DNA of 20,144 bases, taken from positions 1-20,144 of the forward strand of contig JAQGNA010000214.1 in the NCBI GenBank assembly GCA_028292075.1. Direction: 5' to 3'. Source of the stretch: Rhodoferax sp. (GTDB lineage Bacteria; Pseudomonadota; Gammaproteobacteria; Burkholderiales; Burkholderiaceae). The translations under genes were made by a program, and so were the position numbers. Positions 6,358 through 15,156 of this stretch are shown here, piece after piece. The notes beneath the pieces were generated by a model. It had not been told where the DNA came from. It saw only the letters and a list, made by a program, of their open reading frames with translations, and did not search any database. The stretch's first letter is position 1. Each line of letters begins with the position of its first letter.

Positions 6358-7685
6358 TGGCATCGCGTGCCAACGTCCCGCCACCGCTGTTCCGGGCCGA
6401 AGCGCTGGAGCGACAGCAGCGCCAATGGCTTGGCACCATCACCATGGTTCGCCCGCTGGGGTACGCGGTGTGGACGGCGATGGCCTGCGCCATGGGGCTG
6501 GCCCTGATGGCTTTCTTCACATGGGGCAGCTACACGCGCCGGGTGACGCTCACGGGGCAACTGATGCCGTCGACCGGGCTCGTGCGGGTGCAGGTGCCAC
6601 AACGCGGCGTGGTGCTCAAGATGCGTGTTCAGGAAGGCGAAGCGGTGGCCGCGGGTCAGCCGCTGTTCGACCTGGGCAGCGACCGCCAGTCCACGCTGGC
6701 GCCAGCCCCGTCTGGTCCCGGTCCTTTGCCATCAACACCCGGCGAGAACGGCGGCGTGCAGGCCACCGTGAGCGCCCGGGTGCGCGAACGCGGCACTTCC
6801 ATTGCAACGCAGATCGACCACACCCGCGCGCTGCAGGCCGAGGAAAGCGGCGCGCTCACCCACCGGCTCGCCATGCTCAGGGCTCAGGCCGGTGCGCTCG
6901 ACAACCAGGTCTCAAGCCAGCGCCAGCGCACGGTCATTGCCGAAGAGTCCGAGGCGCGCACCGCCGGGCTGGTGGCCCAGGGCTTCTATGCCCGGGAGCA
7001 GCTCCAGCTCAAAAGGGCCGAGTCGCTGGACCAGCGAGTCAAGTTGCAGGGGCTCGTGCGCGAGCAGGAAAGCATCACGCAGGAGCTGCAGGTGCGCGCC
7101 GACGAACTGCGCGCCCTGCCCTTGCGCCACCGCGCCCTGTTGGCCGAACTCGAGCGCAACCGGCTGGGCGTGGCGCAGGAACTGGTCGAAAGCGAATCGC
7201 GGCGCGAGCTGGTCATCACCGCGCCGCAGGCCGGCAGGGTGACCGCATTGTCGGTCGAGGCGGGCCAGGCGGTCGAGCCGGGGCGCACGCTGTTGAGCAT
7301 CGTTCCGGCTGACGCCTCCCTGCAGGCCCACTTCTATGCACCAAGCCGCGCGATGGGCTTCGTCCGCGTGGGCGACACGGTGCGGCTGCGTTACCAGGCC
7401 TATCCGTACCAGAAATTCGGCCAGGCCGCCGGCGTGGTGCAGTCCGTCGCGCGCGCGGCACTGCCGTCATCCGACCTGGCGGCTGCAGGCTTGGTGCCGG
7501 GCACGGCCAGCAATGAACCGCTCTACCGGATCACGGCGGGGCTGGCATCGCAGACCCTGAACGCTGCCGGCCAGGTGTGGCCATTGCAGGTCAGCATGAC
7601 GGTGGAAGCCGACCTCATGCAAGACAACCGGCGGCTTTATGAATGGGTGCTAGAGCCGCTGTACGGAATGGCGGGCAAGCTGTGA
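6357..7685 (+). CDS. HlyD/CvaA-type membrane fusion protein of a type I secretion system
   Basis: This periplasmic adaptor bridges the inner-membrane ABC exporter to a TolC-like outer membrane channel. The 442 residues start at an ATG overlapping the oxidase stop by one base (TGATG), so translation is coupled. Residues 1-30 are cytoplasmic (ERQQRQWLGTITMVRP is typical of the CvaA/RaxA group). One membrane segment lies at about 35-57, followed by a barrel/lipoyl half (RRVTLTGQLMPSTGLVRVQV, then VQEGEAVAAGQPLF). A long coiled-coil hairpin covers about 150-275, and the second lipoyl and beta-barrel parts follow (ITAPQAGRVTALSVEAGQAV). Its place directly before the C39 ABC gene indicates they are dedicated partners. 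No tolC homologue is in the window, so a channel encoded elsewhere must be shared. Confidence 0.93.
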   Translation: MASRANVPPPLFRAEALERQQRQWLGTITMVRPLGYAVWTAMACAMGLALMAFFTWGSYTRRVTLTGQLMPSTGLVRVQVPQRGVVLKMRVQEGEAVAAGQPLFDLGSDRQSTLAPAPSGPGPLPSTPGENGGVQATVSARVRERGTSIATQIDHTRALQAEESGALTHRLAMLRAQAGALDNQVSSQRQRTVIAEESEARTAGLVAQGFYAREQLQLKRAESLDQRVKLQGLVREQESITQELQVRADELRALPLRHRALLAELERNRLGVAQELVESESRRELVITAPQAGRVTALSVEAGQAVEPGRTLLSIVPADASLQAHFYAPSRAMGFVRVGDTVRLRYQAYPYQKFGQAAGVVQSVARAALPSSDLAAAGLVPGTASNEPLYRITAGLASQTLNAAGQVWPLQVSMTVEADLMQDNRRLYEWVLEPLYGMAGKL

Positions 7686-9865
7686 ACGTGGCGTCCCTGC
7701 CTGGCGCGCTGGCGCTTGGGTGGCGTAGAACCTACCCGGTGGTGCTGCAGACAGAAGCCACCGAATGTGGCCTGGCATGCCTGGCCATGGTCGCGCGGCA
7801 CCACGGCGACCAGACCGACCTTGCCGGCCTCCGCAGGCGGTTTCCGGTGTCGCTCAAGGGCGCGACTCTGGCGCAACTGATGCACACCGCCCGGCAACTC
7901 AAGCTCGGCAGCCGCCCGGTGAAGCTGGTTCTCGACGACCTCGGGCAGCTCAGACTGCCGTGCGTGCTGCATTGGGACTTCAACCATTTCGTCGTGCTGG
8001 CCTCGGTCGGCGCTCAGCACGTCACTGTCCTCGATCCAGCCCATGGCGAGCGGCGCCTGACCATGGCCGACGTCTCGCGCAGCTTCACGGGCGTGGCGCT
8101 GGAGCTCTGGCCCGACATCGGCTTCACCGCTCAGCCGCCGGCACCGCCGCTCAAGCTCTCTAGCCTGATGGGCAAGGTGTCGGGCCTTTACCGCTCGTTC
8201 GCCCAGATCCTTCTGCTGTCGCTGGTGCTCGAGATCTTCGCGCTGGCCAGCCCGTTTTTCATGCAATGGGTGATCGACCATGTGGTGGTAGGGCAGGACC
8301 GCGACCTGCTCGGCGTACTGGTCGTGGGCTTCGGCCTGCTGATGCTGATGCAACAGGCGATTTCGGCGGCTCGCAGCTGGACCATGATGGGCATGGGCAC
8401 GACCCTCAACCTGCAATGGCGGGCCAACGTGTTCGGGCACCTGCTTCGGCTCCCCACCAGCTATTTCGAACGCCGCCACTTGGGCGACGTGGTGTCGCGC
8501 TTCGGCGCAGTCGACAGCATCCAGTCGACGTTGACCGCATCCTTTCTTGGCGCCGTACTCGACGGCCTCATGGCCTGCGCCACGCTGGCCATGATGTTCA
8601 TCTACAGCCCCGGCCTGGCCGCCATTCCCTGCGCCGCCATGCTGCTGTACCTGCTGGGGCGCTATGCCTGGTACTGGCCGCTGCGGCATGCCACCGAAGC
8701 GGAAATCGTGCATGGCGCACGCCAGCAAAGCCATTTTCTGGAAACCGTGCGCGGCGTGAAGACAATCAAGCTGTTCCAGCGACAGGAAGAACGCCGCGCG
8801 GCCTGGCTTGGCCTGTTGGTCGACCAGATCAATGCCGGCCTGCGCAGCCAGAAGCTGCGGCTCGCCTACCAGCAATTGATCGGGCTGCTGTTCGGCGCCG
8901 AGAACCTGGCGGTTGTGTGGCTGGGCGCCAGCACCGTGATCGACGGCCGAATGAGCGTCGGCGCGTTGCTGGCCTTCATGGCGTACAAAACACAGTTCGG
9001 CGGGCGGGTAGGCGGACTGATCGACAAGTACTTCGAGTTCCGCATGCTGCGACTACAAGGCGAGCGGTTGGCGGACATCGTGCACACCGCGCCAGAGGTC
9101 ACCGCGGGCCGCGCACCTGGCTCGGTGGCAGCATTGGACGAGGTGTCATCGCCTGTCGACATTGAACTGCGCGGCCTGCGCTTCGGCTACAGCGAGTTCG
9201 AGCCCGACGTGCTCCAGGGTGTGGACCTGCGCATTGCCGCGGGCGAATGCGTCGCCATCATCGGCCCGTCCGGCTGCGGCAAGACCACGCTGGCCAACCT
9301 GCTGCTCGGTGTGCTGCAGCCCACCGCGGGAGAGATCCGCATCGGCGGTCAGCCGCTGGCGCAGCTTGGCCTTGACCGGTTGCGTGGCATGGTCGGTACG
9401 GTAATGCAGGACGACGTGCTTTTTGCCGGATCCATCGCCGAGAACATCGCCTTCTTCGACCCGGAGCCCGACATGGCCTGGATCGAATGCTGTGCCCAGT
9501 CGGCTGCCATTGGCGATGACATCGCCCGGATGCCGATGCGCTACAACACGCTGGTGGGCGACATGGGCTCGGTGCTTTCGGGTGGCCAGCGCCAGCGGGT
9601 GCTGTTGGCCCGGGCCTTGTACAAGCGCCCGCAGATCCTGCTGCTGGACGAAGCCACCAGCCACCTCGACCTTGACCGCGAGCGCCTGGTGAACGACGCC
9701 GTGCGCGCGTTGGCGCTGACCCGCATCATCATTGCCCACCGACCCGAAACCATTGCCAGCGCCGATCGTGTCATTGCGCTGCAAGACGGTCGGGTGGCGC
9801 TGGATTCACCCGTGGCGGACATGTTTCCGGCCATGCCGGCAAGGCCCGCCGAGCAAGCCCGCTAG
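7682..9865 (+). CDS. C39 peptidase-containing ABC exporter (bacteriocin/microcin type)
   Basis: It cleaves the precursor leader after the double-glycine-type site on the cytoplasmic side and exports the product using ATP. From the GTG start (GTGA overlap with hlyD) it is 727 residues; ATG 7643 in frame is an alternative. The C39 domain covers about 18-140, with the oxyanion Gln23, Cys29 (TEATECGLACLAM), His102 (DFNHFVVL) and Asp118 (DPAHGE) all present, so the peptidase should be active, unlike the dead C39-like domains of haemolysin exporters. The transmembrane domain spans about 160-450. The ATPase has Walker A GPSGCGKTT (528-536), signature LSGGQ (632-636), Walker B ILLLDEA and the H-loop IIAHR. 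It is last in the cassette, and its stop overlaps the rodA stop at CTAG. Confidence 0.95.
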   Translation: MNVASLPGALALGWRRTYPVVLQTEATECGLACLAMVARHHGDQTDLAGLRRRFPVSLKGATLAQLMHTARQLKLGSRPVKLVLDDLGQLRLPCVLHWDFNHFVVLASVGAQHVTVLDPAHGERRLTMADVSRSFTGVALELWPDIGFTAQPPAPPLKLSSLMGKVSGLYRSFAQILLLSLVLEIFALASPFFMQWVIDHVVVGQDRDLLGVLVVGFGLLMLMQQAISAARSWTMMGMGTTLNLQWRANVFGHLLRLPTSYFERRHLGDVVSRFGAVDSIQSTLTASFLGAVLDGLMACATLAMMFIYSPGLAAIPCAAMLLYLLGRYAWYWPLRHATEAEIVHGARQQSHFLETVRGVKTIKLFQRQEERRAAWLGLLVDQINAGLRSQKLRLAYQQLIGLLFGAENLAVVWLGASTVIDGRMSVGALLAFMAYKTQFGGRVGGLIDKYFEFRMLRLQGERLADIVHTAPEVTAGRAPGSVAALDEVSSPVDIELRGLRFGYSEFEPDVLQGVDLRIAAGECVAIIGPSGCGKTTLANLLLGVLQPTAGEIRIGGQPLAQLGLDRLRGMVGTVMQDDVLFAGSIAENIAFFDPEPDMAWIECCAQSAAIGDDIARMPMRYNTLVGDMGSVLSGGQRQRVLLARALYKRPQILLLDEATSHLDLDRERLVNDAVRALALTRIIIAHRPETIASADRVIALQDGRVALDSPVADMFPAMPARPAEQAR

Positions 9866-11010
9866 GAAGGCCGCCGGGTCTTGGCGATGGACATCAGGAT
9901 GCCCAGGCCCATGCCCAGCGTGACCATGGCCGTACCGCCGTAGCTGATGAACGGCAAGGGCACGCCCACCACCGGGAGGATGCCGCTCACCATGCCGATG
10001 TTGACGAAGGCGTAGGTGAAGAAGATCGACGTGACGCTGCCGGCCAGAAGGCGCGAAAACAGCGTGGGCGCATCCAGGGCGATCATCAGGCCGCGCAGGA
10101 TCAGGAAAATGAACGACCCGATGAGAAACAGGTTGCCCAGCAGGCCGAACTCCTCGGAATACGCCGCGAAGATGAAGTCGGTGGTGCGCTCCGGAATGAA
10201 CTCGAGGTGGGTCTGGGTGCCCTGCATGAAGCCCTTGCCGGTGATGCCCCCCGAGCCGATCGCGATCATGCCCTGAATGATGTGAAAACCCTTGCCCAGC
10301 GGGTCCTTCCGGGGATCGAGCAGGGTGCAGATGCTCTGCTGCTGGTAGTCATGCATGATGGGCCAGCGCACGCCGTCGGCGCAGATGTCCGACTCGAAGC
10401 TGACGACCAGCGCCACCGCCACCAGACCCAGCAGCATCGGCGGCGCGATCAGCCGCCAGCTCAAGCCGGCGAAAAAGATCACCGCCAGGCCCGAGGCCAG
10501 CACCAGCAGCGAGGTGCCGAGATCGGGCTGCTTCATGATCAGCCCCACTGGCGCAATGAGCAGCAGGCCGGCCACGATGAAGTCGAGCGGACGCAGCTGG
10601 CCCTCGCGCCGCTGGAACCACCACGCCAGCATCAGCGGCATGGCGATCTTGAGGATCTCGCTGGGCTGGATCACCACCCCGAGGTTGATCCAGCGCTGCG
10701 CCCCCTTCTTGGTGATGCCGAACAACGCCACCCCGACCAGCAGTGCCACGCCCAGGGTGTAGAGCGGCACGGCGGCCAGCATGAGGCGCTGAGGCGGGAT
10801 CTGCGCCACCACGAACATGATGGTTGCGGCCAGCAGCATGTTGCGGCCATGGTCGATGAAGCGGCTGCCATGGTCGAAGCCGGACGAATACATGGTCAAC
10901 AGCCCGGCGCAGACCAGCATGAACACGGCAAAGGCGAGCGGGCCGTCGAAACCCCGGAACAACGGCGCGGCGCGGCGCCACAGGGGTGGTTTTTCAAAAA
11001 CAACGGACAT
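9862..11010 (-). CDS. rodA: Peptidoglycan glycosyltransferase RodA (rod-shape SEDS protein)
   Basis: This SEDS-family polytopic inner-membrane protein polymerises lipid II in the elongasome together with PBP2 and MreBCD. The 382 residues carry many hydrophobic helices and family hallmarks: KKGAQRWINLG, QPSEILKIAMPL, KQPDLGTSLL, the large extracytoplasmic loop with DPRKDPLGKGFHIIQ, and the C-terminal GVPLPFISYGGTA. The start at 11010 follows GATAAT by only 5 nt with no Shine-Dalgarno, suggesting a leaderless mRNA. Unlike the usual order it has no mrdA/PBP2 gene within the window; upstream on its strand is an HDOD gene, 83 bp away. Its 3' end collides with the peptide exporter gene with no terminator between. 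Confidence 0.95.
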   Translation of the reverse strand: MSVVFEKPPLWRRAAPLFRGFDGPLAFAVFMLVCAGLLTMYSSGFDHGSRFIDHGRNMLLAATIMFVVAQIPPQRLMLAAVPLYTLGVALLVGVALFGITKKGAQRWINLGVVIQPSEILKIAMPLMLAWWFQRREGQLRPLDFIVAGLLLIAPVGLIMKQPDLGTSLLVLASGLAVIFFAGLSWRLIAPPMLLGLVAVALVVSFESDICADGVRWPIMHDYQQQSICTLLDPRKDPLGKGFHIIQGMIAIGSGGITGKGFMQGTQTHLEFIPERTTDFIFAAYSEEFGLLGNLFLIGSFIFLILRGLMIALDAPTLFSRLLAGSVTSIFFTYAFVNIGMVSGILPVVGVPLPFISYGGTAMVTLGMGLGILMSIAKTRRPS

Positions 11011-11015
11011 GGCGA

Positions 11016-11021
11016 ATTATC
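11016..11021 (-). promoter_or_regulatory. Candidate rodA -10 element
   Basis: GATAAT on the minus strand ends 5 nt before the rodA ATG, so the predicted +1 falls on the start codon. No clear -35 is visible. Confidence 0.4.
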
Positions 11022-11039
11022 GACGCTCGGCCGGGGCCA

Positions 11040-11063
11040 GGGCGGCGAATCACCTCGCCGCCC
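11040..11063 (-). terminator. Strong hairpin between the HDOD gene and rodA
   Basis: A perfect 9-bp GC-rich stem (GGGCGGCGA / TCGCCGCCC) with a 6-nt loop lies 30 nt after the HDOD stop and about 20 nt before the rodA -10 candidate. The U-tract is missing, so it may be a non-canonical terminator or a 3'-end stabilising hairpin. Confidence 0.4.
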
Positions 11064-11093
11064 GGCTGGGCATCAGCGTTACACCTGCAAATT

Positions 11094-12728
11094 TCAACCG
11101 TGCTGCCGGAATGCGGCGACGGTCTGGTTGCGCAAGGTGCGCAGCAGGGCCAACTCCTTCTCGTCCAGCACGATACCGCCTGGCGCGGCATGGTCGGCGT
11201 AGATGAGTGCAAACGGCGCCTGCTTCGACATCAGGGGCAAAAGCAGAAACGACTGCGCCTGGATGTTCTGCCGGTACCAGGCCGGCAGGCGTGCGGTCAT
11301 GCGGGCTTCGGTGCTGTTGGTGATCAGCGTGTCGGCGCCCTTGAGGCAGACGGCGGTAAAGAGGTCGCCGGGCGCCTTGAGCGGCACCTTCAGCGCATGC
11401 GATGCGGCCAGCCAGCCGTCGCCCAGGCCAAGCCGACCGACCAGGGTGTCGGTCTTGGCATCGCGCAGGCAGAACACGATGCGCTGGAAGGCAAGCGCCC
11501 GGTACATCGTCTCGATGACCATGCGCACCACGTCGTTGACCTGGAACGGCTCGCTCATCACCGTGGCGATGTCGTGCACGCCAGCGGCCAGCAGCTCGAC
11601 GACCTGCGGGGCATTGCGGCGCGCCGGAGTGGCAACGCCAGAGGCGGCCGGGGGTGAGGCGCGCAGCGCGTGAGGAGCGAGCGTGTCTTCGGGGGCTGGG
11701 GCTCGCGAGGGCTCGGCCGGGGCGGTGTGCAGGAGCTGGGCGGCCACGGAGCCCGCCACCGGCTGCAGGTTGAGCACGTCCGCCAGCAGGGCCAGTTTTT
11801 CACGGGCCCGCGTGGTGGCGTCGAGGATCTCCTGCGGCGCCAGCCCGAGACTGCGGGCATGGCGCTCGGCCGCCTGCCGCAGGGGCGCACTACCGCCCTG
11901 CAGCAACGCGTCGACCACGGCGTTACCGGCCAGGGCCACCCAACGCAAGCGCTCGGCCGCCTGCTCCGGCGGCCGGACCGGCGGCGAGCCGACCGGCTTG
12001 CGCATGCAGCGCTGCAGGTTCTCGGGCAGGCCCCACAAGCGCGCCACGCCGGTGCCGAATTCCTCGAAGCCCAGGCCCAGCACCTTGGCGGCGGCGCCCT
12101 CTTCGCCGGTCTGGTACTTGCCCGTGCTCACCAGTTCGCGGATCTCGGTGGCTTCCAGGGGAAAGTAGAAGCTGGCGAGCATGCGGCCGAGGTTCTGGAA
12201 CATCGCGCCGATGAATGCTTCCTCGCTCTCCGAGGCCAGCGAACACAGCGCGCTGGCCACGGAGCCGGCCATCAGCGCCCGCAAGAACTCCTCGCGCATG
12301 CGCTCGGCATGGCGCGTGTCGCGCATGTGCTCCAGCAGGACCAGGCTCAGGGCAAGGTTGCGCACCGCGTCGAACCCGACGAGCGCCACGGCACGCGACA
12401 CGGTGCTCACGGTGCCCCGGCCGGCGTGGGCGTAGTGCACGCTGTTGACCAGGCGCAGCAGCTTTTGGGTGAGCGCCACGTCCTTGAGCACTTCGTGGGT
12501 CAGCTCGCTGACGCTCTGGCGGTCGGAGTTGGTGGCACTCTGAATGCCGGCGACAGCGGCCGACAGCGCCGGGAAATCCCCCTTGCGTTGCATCCGGTCG
12601 ATCAGCGCGTCAAGCGGCGTAAGGTGCTCGGCGGCGCTGCCGTCAGGCGGCGGGTCGGCCGCCTCGCCAGGTGGAATCGGGTTCAGCAAGTCGCTCTCGG
12701 AGGGAGCGCGTGGGGGCAACGTGGCCAT
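11094..12728 (-). CDS. HDOD domain protein with C-terminal GAF domain
   Basis: The 544 residues start at ATG 12728 (MATLPPRAPSESDLL). An ORF extension to 12938 would overlap the upstream cyclase gene with unlike composition and is rejected. The N-terminal 50 residues are Pro-rich and probably disordered. An HDOD domain spans about 50-250, with LTPLDALIDRMQRKGDFPAL, DVALTQKLLRLVNS and FDAVRNLALSLVLL. The catalytic HD metal site of HD-GYP enzymes is not seen, as usual for HDOD, so it is likely a binding or signalling scaffold. A Pro/Ala-rich linker follows (about 355-385), then a GAF-like domain to the end. Such proteins act in cyclic-di-GMP, motility or stress signalling. It lies just downstream of a diguanylate cyclase gene on the same strand (94 bp gap), suggesting a shared pathway. 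No clear Shine-Dalgarno is seen. Confidence 0.85.
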   Translation of the reverse strand: MATLPPRAPSESDLLNPIPPGEAADPPPDGSAAEHLTPLDALIDRMQRKGDFPALSAAVAGIQSATNSDRQSVSELTHEVLKDVALTQKLLRLVNSVHYAHAGRGTVSTVSRAVALVGFDAVRNLALSLVLLEHMRDTRHAERMREEFLRALMAGSVASALCSLASESEEAFIGAMFQNLGRMLASFYFPLEATEIRELVSTGKYQTGEEGAAAKVLGLGFEEFGTGVARLWGLPENLQRCMRKPVGSPPVRPPEQAAERLRWVALAGNAVVDALLQGGSAPLRQAAERHARSLGLAPQEILDATTRAREKLALLADVLNLQPVAGSVAAQLLHTAPAEPSRAPAPEDTLAPHALRASPPAASGVATPARRNAPQVVELLAAGVHDIATVMSEPFQVNDVVRMVIETMYRALAFQRIVFCLRDAKTDTLVGRLGLGDGWLAASHALKVPLKAPGDLFTAVCLKGADTLITNSTEARMTARLPAWYRQNIQAQSFLLLPLMSKQAPFALIYADHAAPGGIVLDEKELALLRTLRNQTVAAFRQHG

Positions 12729-12822
12729 CGGCGGTGGGGGTTCGGTAAGGATGAAGGTGGCGATCGGCAATCTGCAATCGACGAGGGACACGCGTGGCGA
12801 CTCGGCATGGCGCCCGGGTGCG

Positions 12823-14351
12823 TCAACCGCCCAGCACGCGGTTCTTGCCGGTGCGCTTGGCAATGTACATCGCCTGGTCAGCGCGCTTGATGCCGTCGAT
12901 CGCCGCTTCGTCAGGCGCCAATTGGGCCACACCGGCACTGAAGGTGATCAGCACTTTGAGGTTGTCCCTGAGGAAGAACTTCTTGGTAAGTTCGCGCTGG
13001 AGCCGCGTCAGGGTGGCAATGCCGTGCGCCAGGTCGGTGTCGGGCAGCAGGATCACGAACTCTTCGCCGCCGTAGCGCGCCAGCGTGTCCTGCGGGCGCA
13101 TGGATTCGCGGGTCACGTTGGCCAGGTGGGTGAGCGCCTCGTCGCCGGCTTCGTGGCCGAGGTCGTCGTTGAGCTTCTTGAAGTTGTCGATGTCGAGCAG
13201 CGCCAGGCAGAGGTTGGTGCCCTTCCTGCGGGCGGTGGCGATCTCGCGTTGGATGGCTTCGTCCAGGCCGCGCCGGTTGAGCGCGCCGGTGAGCGGATCG
13301 TGGCGCGCCTGGGCGCTGACCCGGTCGAGCTCGTGGTGCAGCTTGCTGATCTCGAGCTCGGCTGACTCGGTCTTCTCGCGCATGGCCTGCAGGTCGTCAC
13401 GAGATCGCATGGTCTCGCTGGCCATGTGGCGCGTGGCACGAATGGCGTTCTGCAACACCGGACCAAGTTCCTCGATGGTCTTGGCCTGCTCGATCTGCCG
13501 GGCGCATTCTTCGATCGTGCCGTGGTAGACGCTGCTCGACTCTGTCATGAGCGACAACCGGTCGACGAAGGTGGCCAGCAGTTGCTGCATCTGCGCCTGC
13601 GCCTCGGAGGCGCGGCCCCTGGCCTCGGCCTGCTTGAAGATCACGTCTTTCAGGCGGCGCTGGACGTCATCGAGCCGGCGCAGCGACAGCGGCGGCGTGG
13701 ACGCTTCCATCAGCGCGTCGATCTGGCCCCTGAGCCAGCGGTCGTCGATGCAAAGTTCGCCGATGTTCTCGAAGACCATGTGCAGAAGATGCAGCAGCGT
13801 TGTCCGTATCTCCGACTGGTCTTCCGCCGTGAACGACACGCGGTGGGTGAAGTTGCCCAGCATCGTCTTCATGCGGACCAGGTCCACGGCAGGCTGCCGC
13901 AGCATCTGGACCATCTCGCGCGCCTGCTCGACGAAGCGGGTGTCGTCGGTGCCCAGCGCGGGCATGGCGTTTTCAATCAGACGTGCGATCTGCTCTAGGA
14001 ACTCCGGGGTGGCCAGGGGGCCGCTGGCCGGCATGAGCGGGGACGGCTCGGTGTGGCCCGATACGACCATGCCAAAGCCGGCAAAGCCGATCAATGCGTT
14101 CTGCACGCCGTCCCAGCTGCGCTGCCCGATGGCCGAGTTGAACAGGCCAAGGCTCTTTTGTTGCCCGGGGTTCTTGGCGGGAAGGACACCCGCGATCTTG
14201 CGCAAGTGGTCCGAGGGAAAATAGGCCGGCGCCATGGTGCCGGCCACCTGTGGTACAGAACCTGGTAGTTCTCGGGAGTCGGCGCCAGTTTCTTTACCGC
14301 CAGGAGCTTGAATGTCTCTCGCGCGATTTCGTTGGGGGATCTGTCGGACAT
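12823..14351 (-). CDS. Diguanylate cyclase (GGDEF), apparent N-terminal frameshift
   Basis: It makes cyclic di-GMP from two GTP. The C-terminal GGDEF domain is intact: DPLTGALNRRGLDEA, LLDIDNFKKLNDDLGHEAGDEAL and RYGGEEF, with the inhibitory RxxD site (RPQD) five residues before GGEEF. The middle is helical with a coiled coil before the GGDEF. The natural N-terminus is in another frame, from ATG 14351: MSDRSPNEIARETFKLLAVK to ENYQVLYH. The frame then breaks at about 14249-14250, where TACCACAGGTGGCC would be expected to read TACCACGAGGTGGCC. Adding one base gives 509 residues and joins YH(E)VAGT, as in relatives. Without it, ATG 14235 could give 470 residues lacking the first helices. This is either a sequencing error or a recent mutation. 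Confidence 0.82.
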
Positions 14352-14457
14352 AGAGGCTGGGTCTGGACGGTGGGCGGCTGGACAATCCGCCGATCCTAAC
14401 GAGAATGCAGGCGAAGTCCAAGCGATGGATCGCTCTTCGTTTTATAGCACCCAAAGA

Positions 14458-15051
14458 ATGCCCACCAACCATCTCCTGTATCTGCACGGCTTTCGTTCGT
14501 CTCCGGGCTCGGCCAAGGCCAGGCGCATGGCCGAAGCCATCGCATCGAAGCACCCCGGCGTCACGTGGTGGTGCCCGCAGCTGCCGCCATCACCGAAAGA
14601 TGCCATGGCCATGGTGGCAGAGGGCATCGCGGCATGGCCCGGGAACACCATGGCCGTGGTGGGATCGTCGCTTGGCGGCTACTACGCCACCTGGGTAATG
14701 CGGCAGACCGGCTGCAAGGCGGTACTGCTGAACCCGGCCGTGGCGCCTGCCCGCGACCTGACGCGTTACATCGGCCGGCAGACCGCCTGGCACGCGCCTG
14801 AAGAGAGCTTCTATTTCAAGGCGGAATATGTCGACGAGCTGGAGACGCTGGCCTGCCCATCGACACCTGGCCCTGCAGCGTGCAGCCGGGTGATGGCGGT
14901 GATCGCCAGGGGGGACGAGGTGCTGGACTGGCGGGAAATGACGGGCCGGTACCCCGGCGTGCGCGTAAAGCTGATCGACGGCGGCGACCACGCCTTGAGC
15001 GACTTCGACGTGCACCTGCCTGACATCCTCGAGTTTCTCGATCTGGTGTGA
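14458..15051 (+). CDS. YqiA-like alpha/beta-hydrolase (esterase)
   Basis: It is a small cytoplasmic serine esterase of the YqiA/UPF0227 family. From ATG 14458 it has 197 residues and begins MPTNHLLYLHGFRSSP, which is where family members start; in-frame upstream starts (14425, 14308) add unrelated sequence. The nucleophile elbow is GSSLGGYYA, the Asp is likely in IARGDEVLDW, and the catalytic His is in GGDHALSDF. Residues around CPSTPGPAACSRV look like a small variation just before the Asp strand. It is divergent from the diguanylate cyclase gene across a 106-bp gap. TATAGC lies 9 nt before ATG and the AAAGA just before ATG is a poor Shine-Dalgarno. The physiological substrate is unknown. Confidence 0.9.
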   Translation: MPTNHLLYLHGFRSSPGSAKARRMAEAIASKHPGVTWWCPQLPPSPKDAMAMVAEGIAAWPGNTMAVVGSSLGGYYATWVMRQTGCKAVLLNPAVAPARDLTRYIGRQTAWHAPEESFYFKAEYVDELETLACPSTPGPAACSRVMAVIARGDEVLDWREMTGRYPGVRVKLIDGGDHALSDFDVHLPDILEFLDLV

Positions 15052-15143
15052 CGTCATGTGGCCAGGTGTGCGGCCGGGCGCATGGCTGGCCTTGGACATG
15101 CATTCGGCCTGCCGTTGCGCCGGGTTGCCGGCGCGCCGCATGG

Positions 15144-15149
15144 GACAAT
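15144..15149 (+). promoter_or_regulatory. Candidate -10 of the RNB gene
   Basis: GACAAT ends 7 nt before ATG 15157. The gap (CAGGCCC) holds no Shine-Dalgarno, so a leaderless transcript is plausible. No good -35 is seen. Confidence 0.35.
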
Positions 15150-15156
15150 CAGGCCC

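Noticed and set aside
4405..6384. Long minus-strand ORF (659 codons)
   Set aside because: Antisense shadow of the oxidase gene; His/Gly/Gln-rich composition with no domain.
7637..8875. Minus-strand ORF of 412 codons
   Set aside because: Shadow of the ABC exporter gene, which has complete C39 and ATPase motifs on the plus strand.
12729..12938. N-terminal extension of the HDOD protein
   Set aside because: It would overlap the end of the diguanylate cyclase gene and reads as Arg/Ser-rich out-of-frame sequence.
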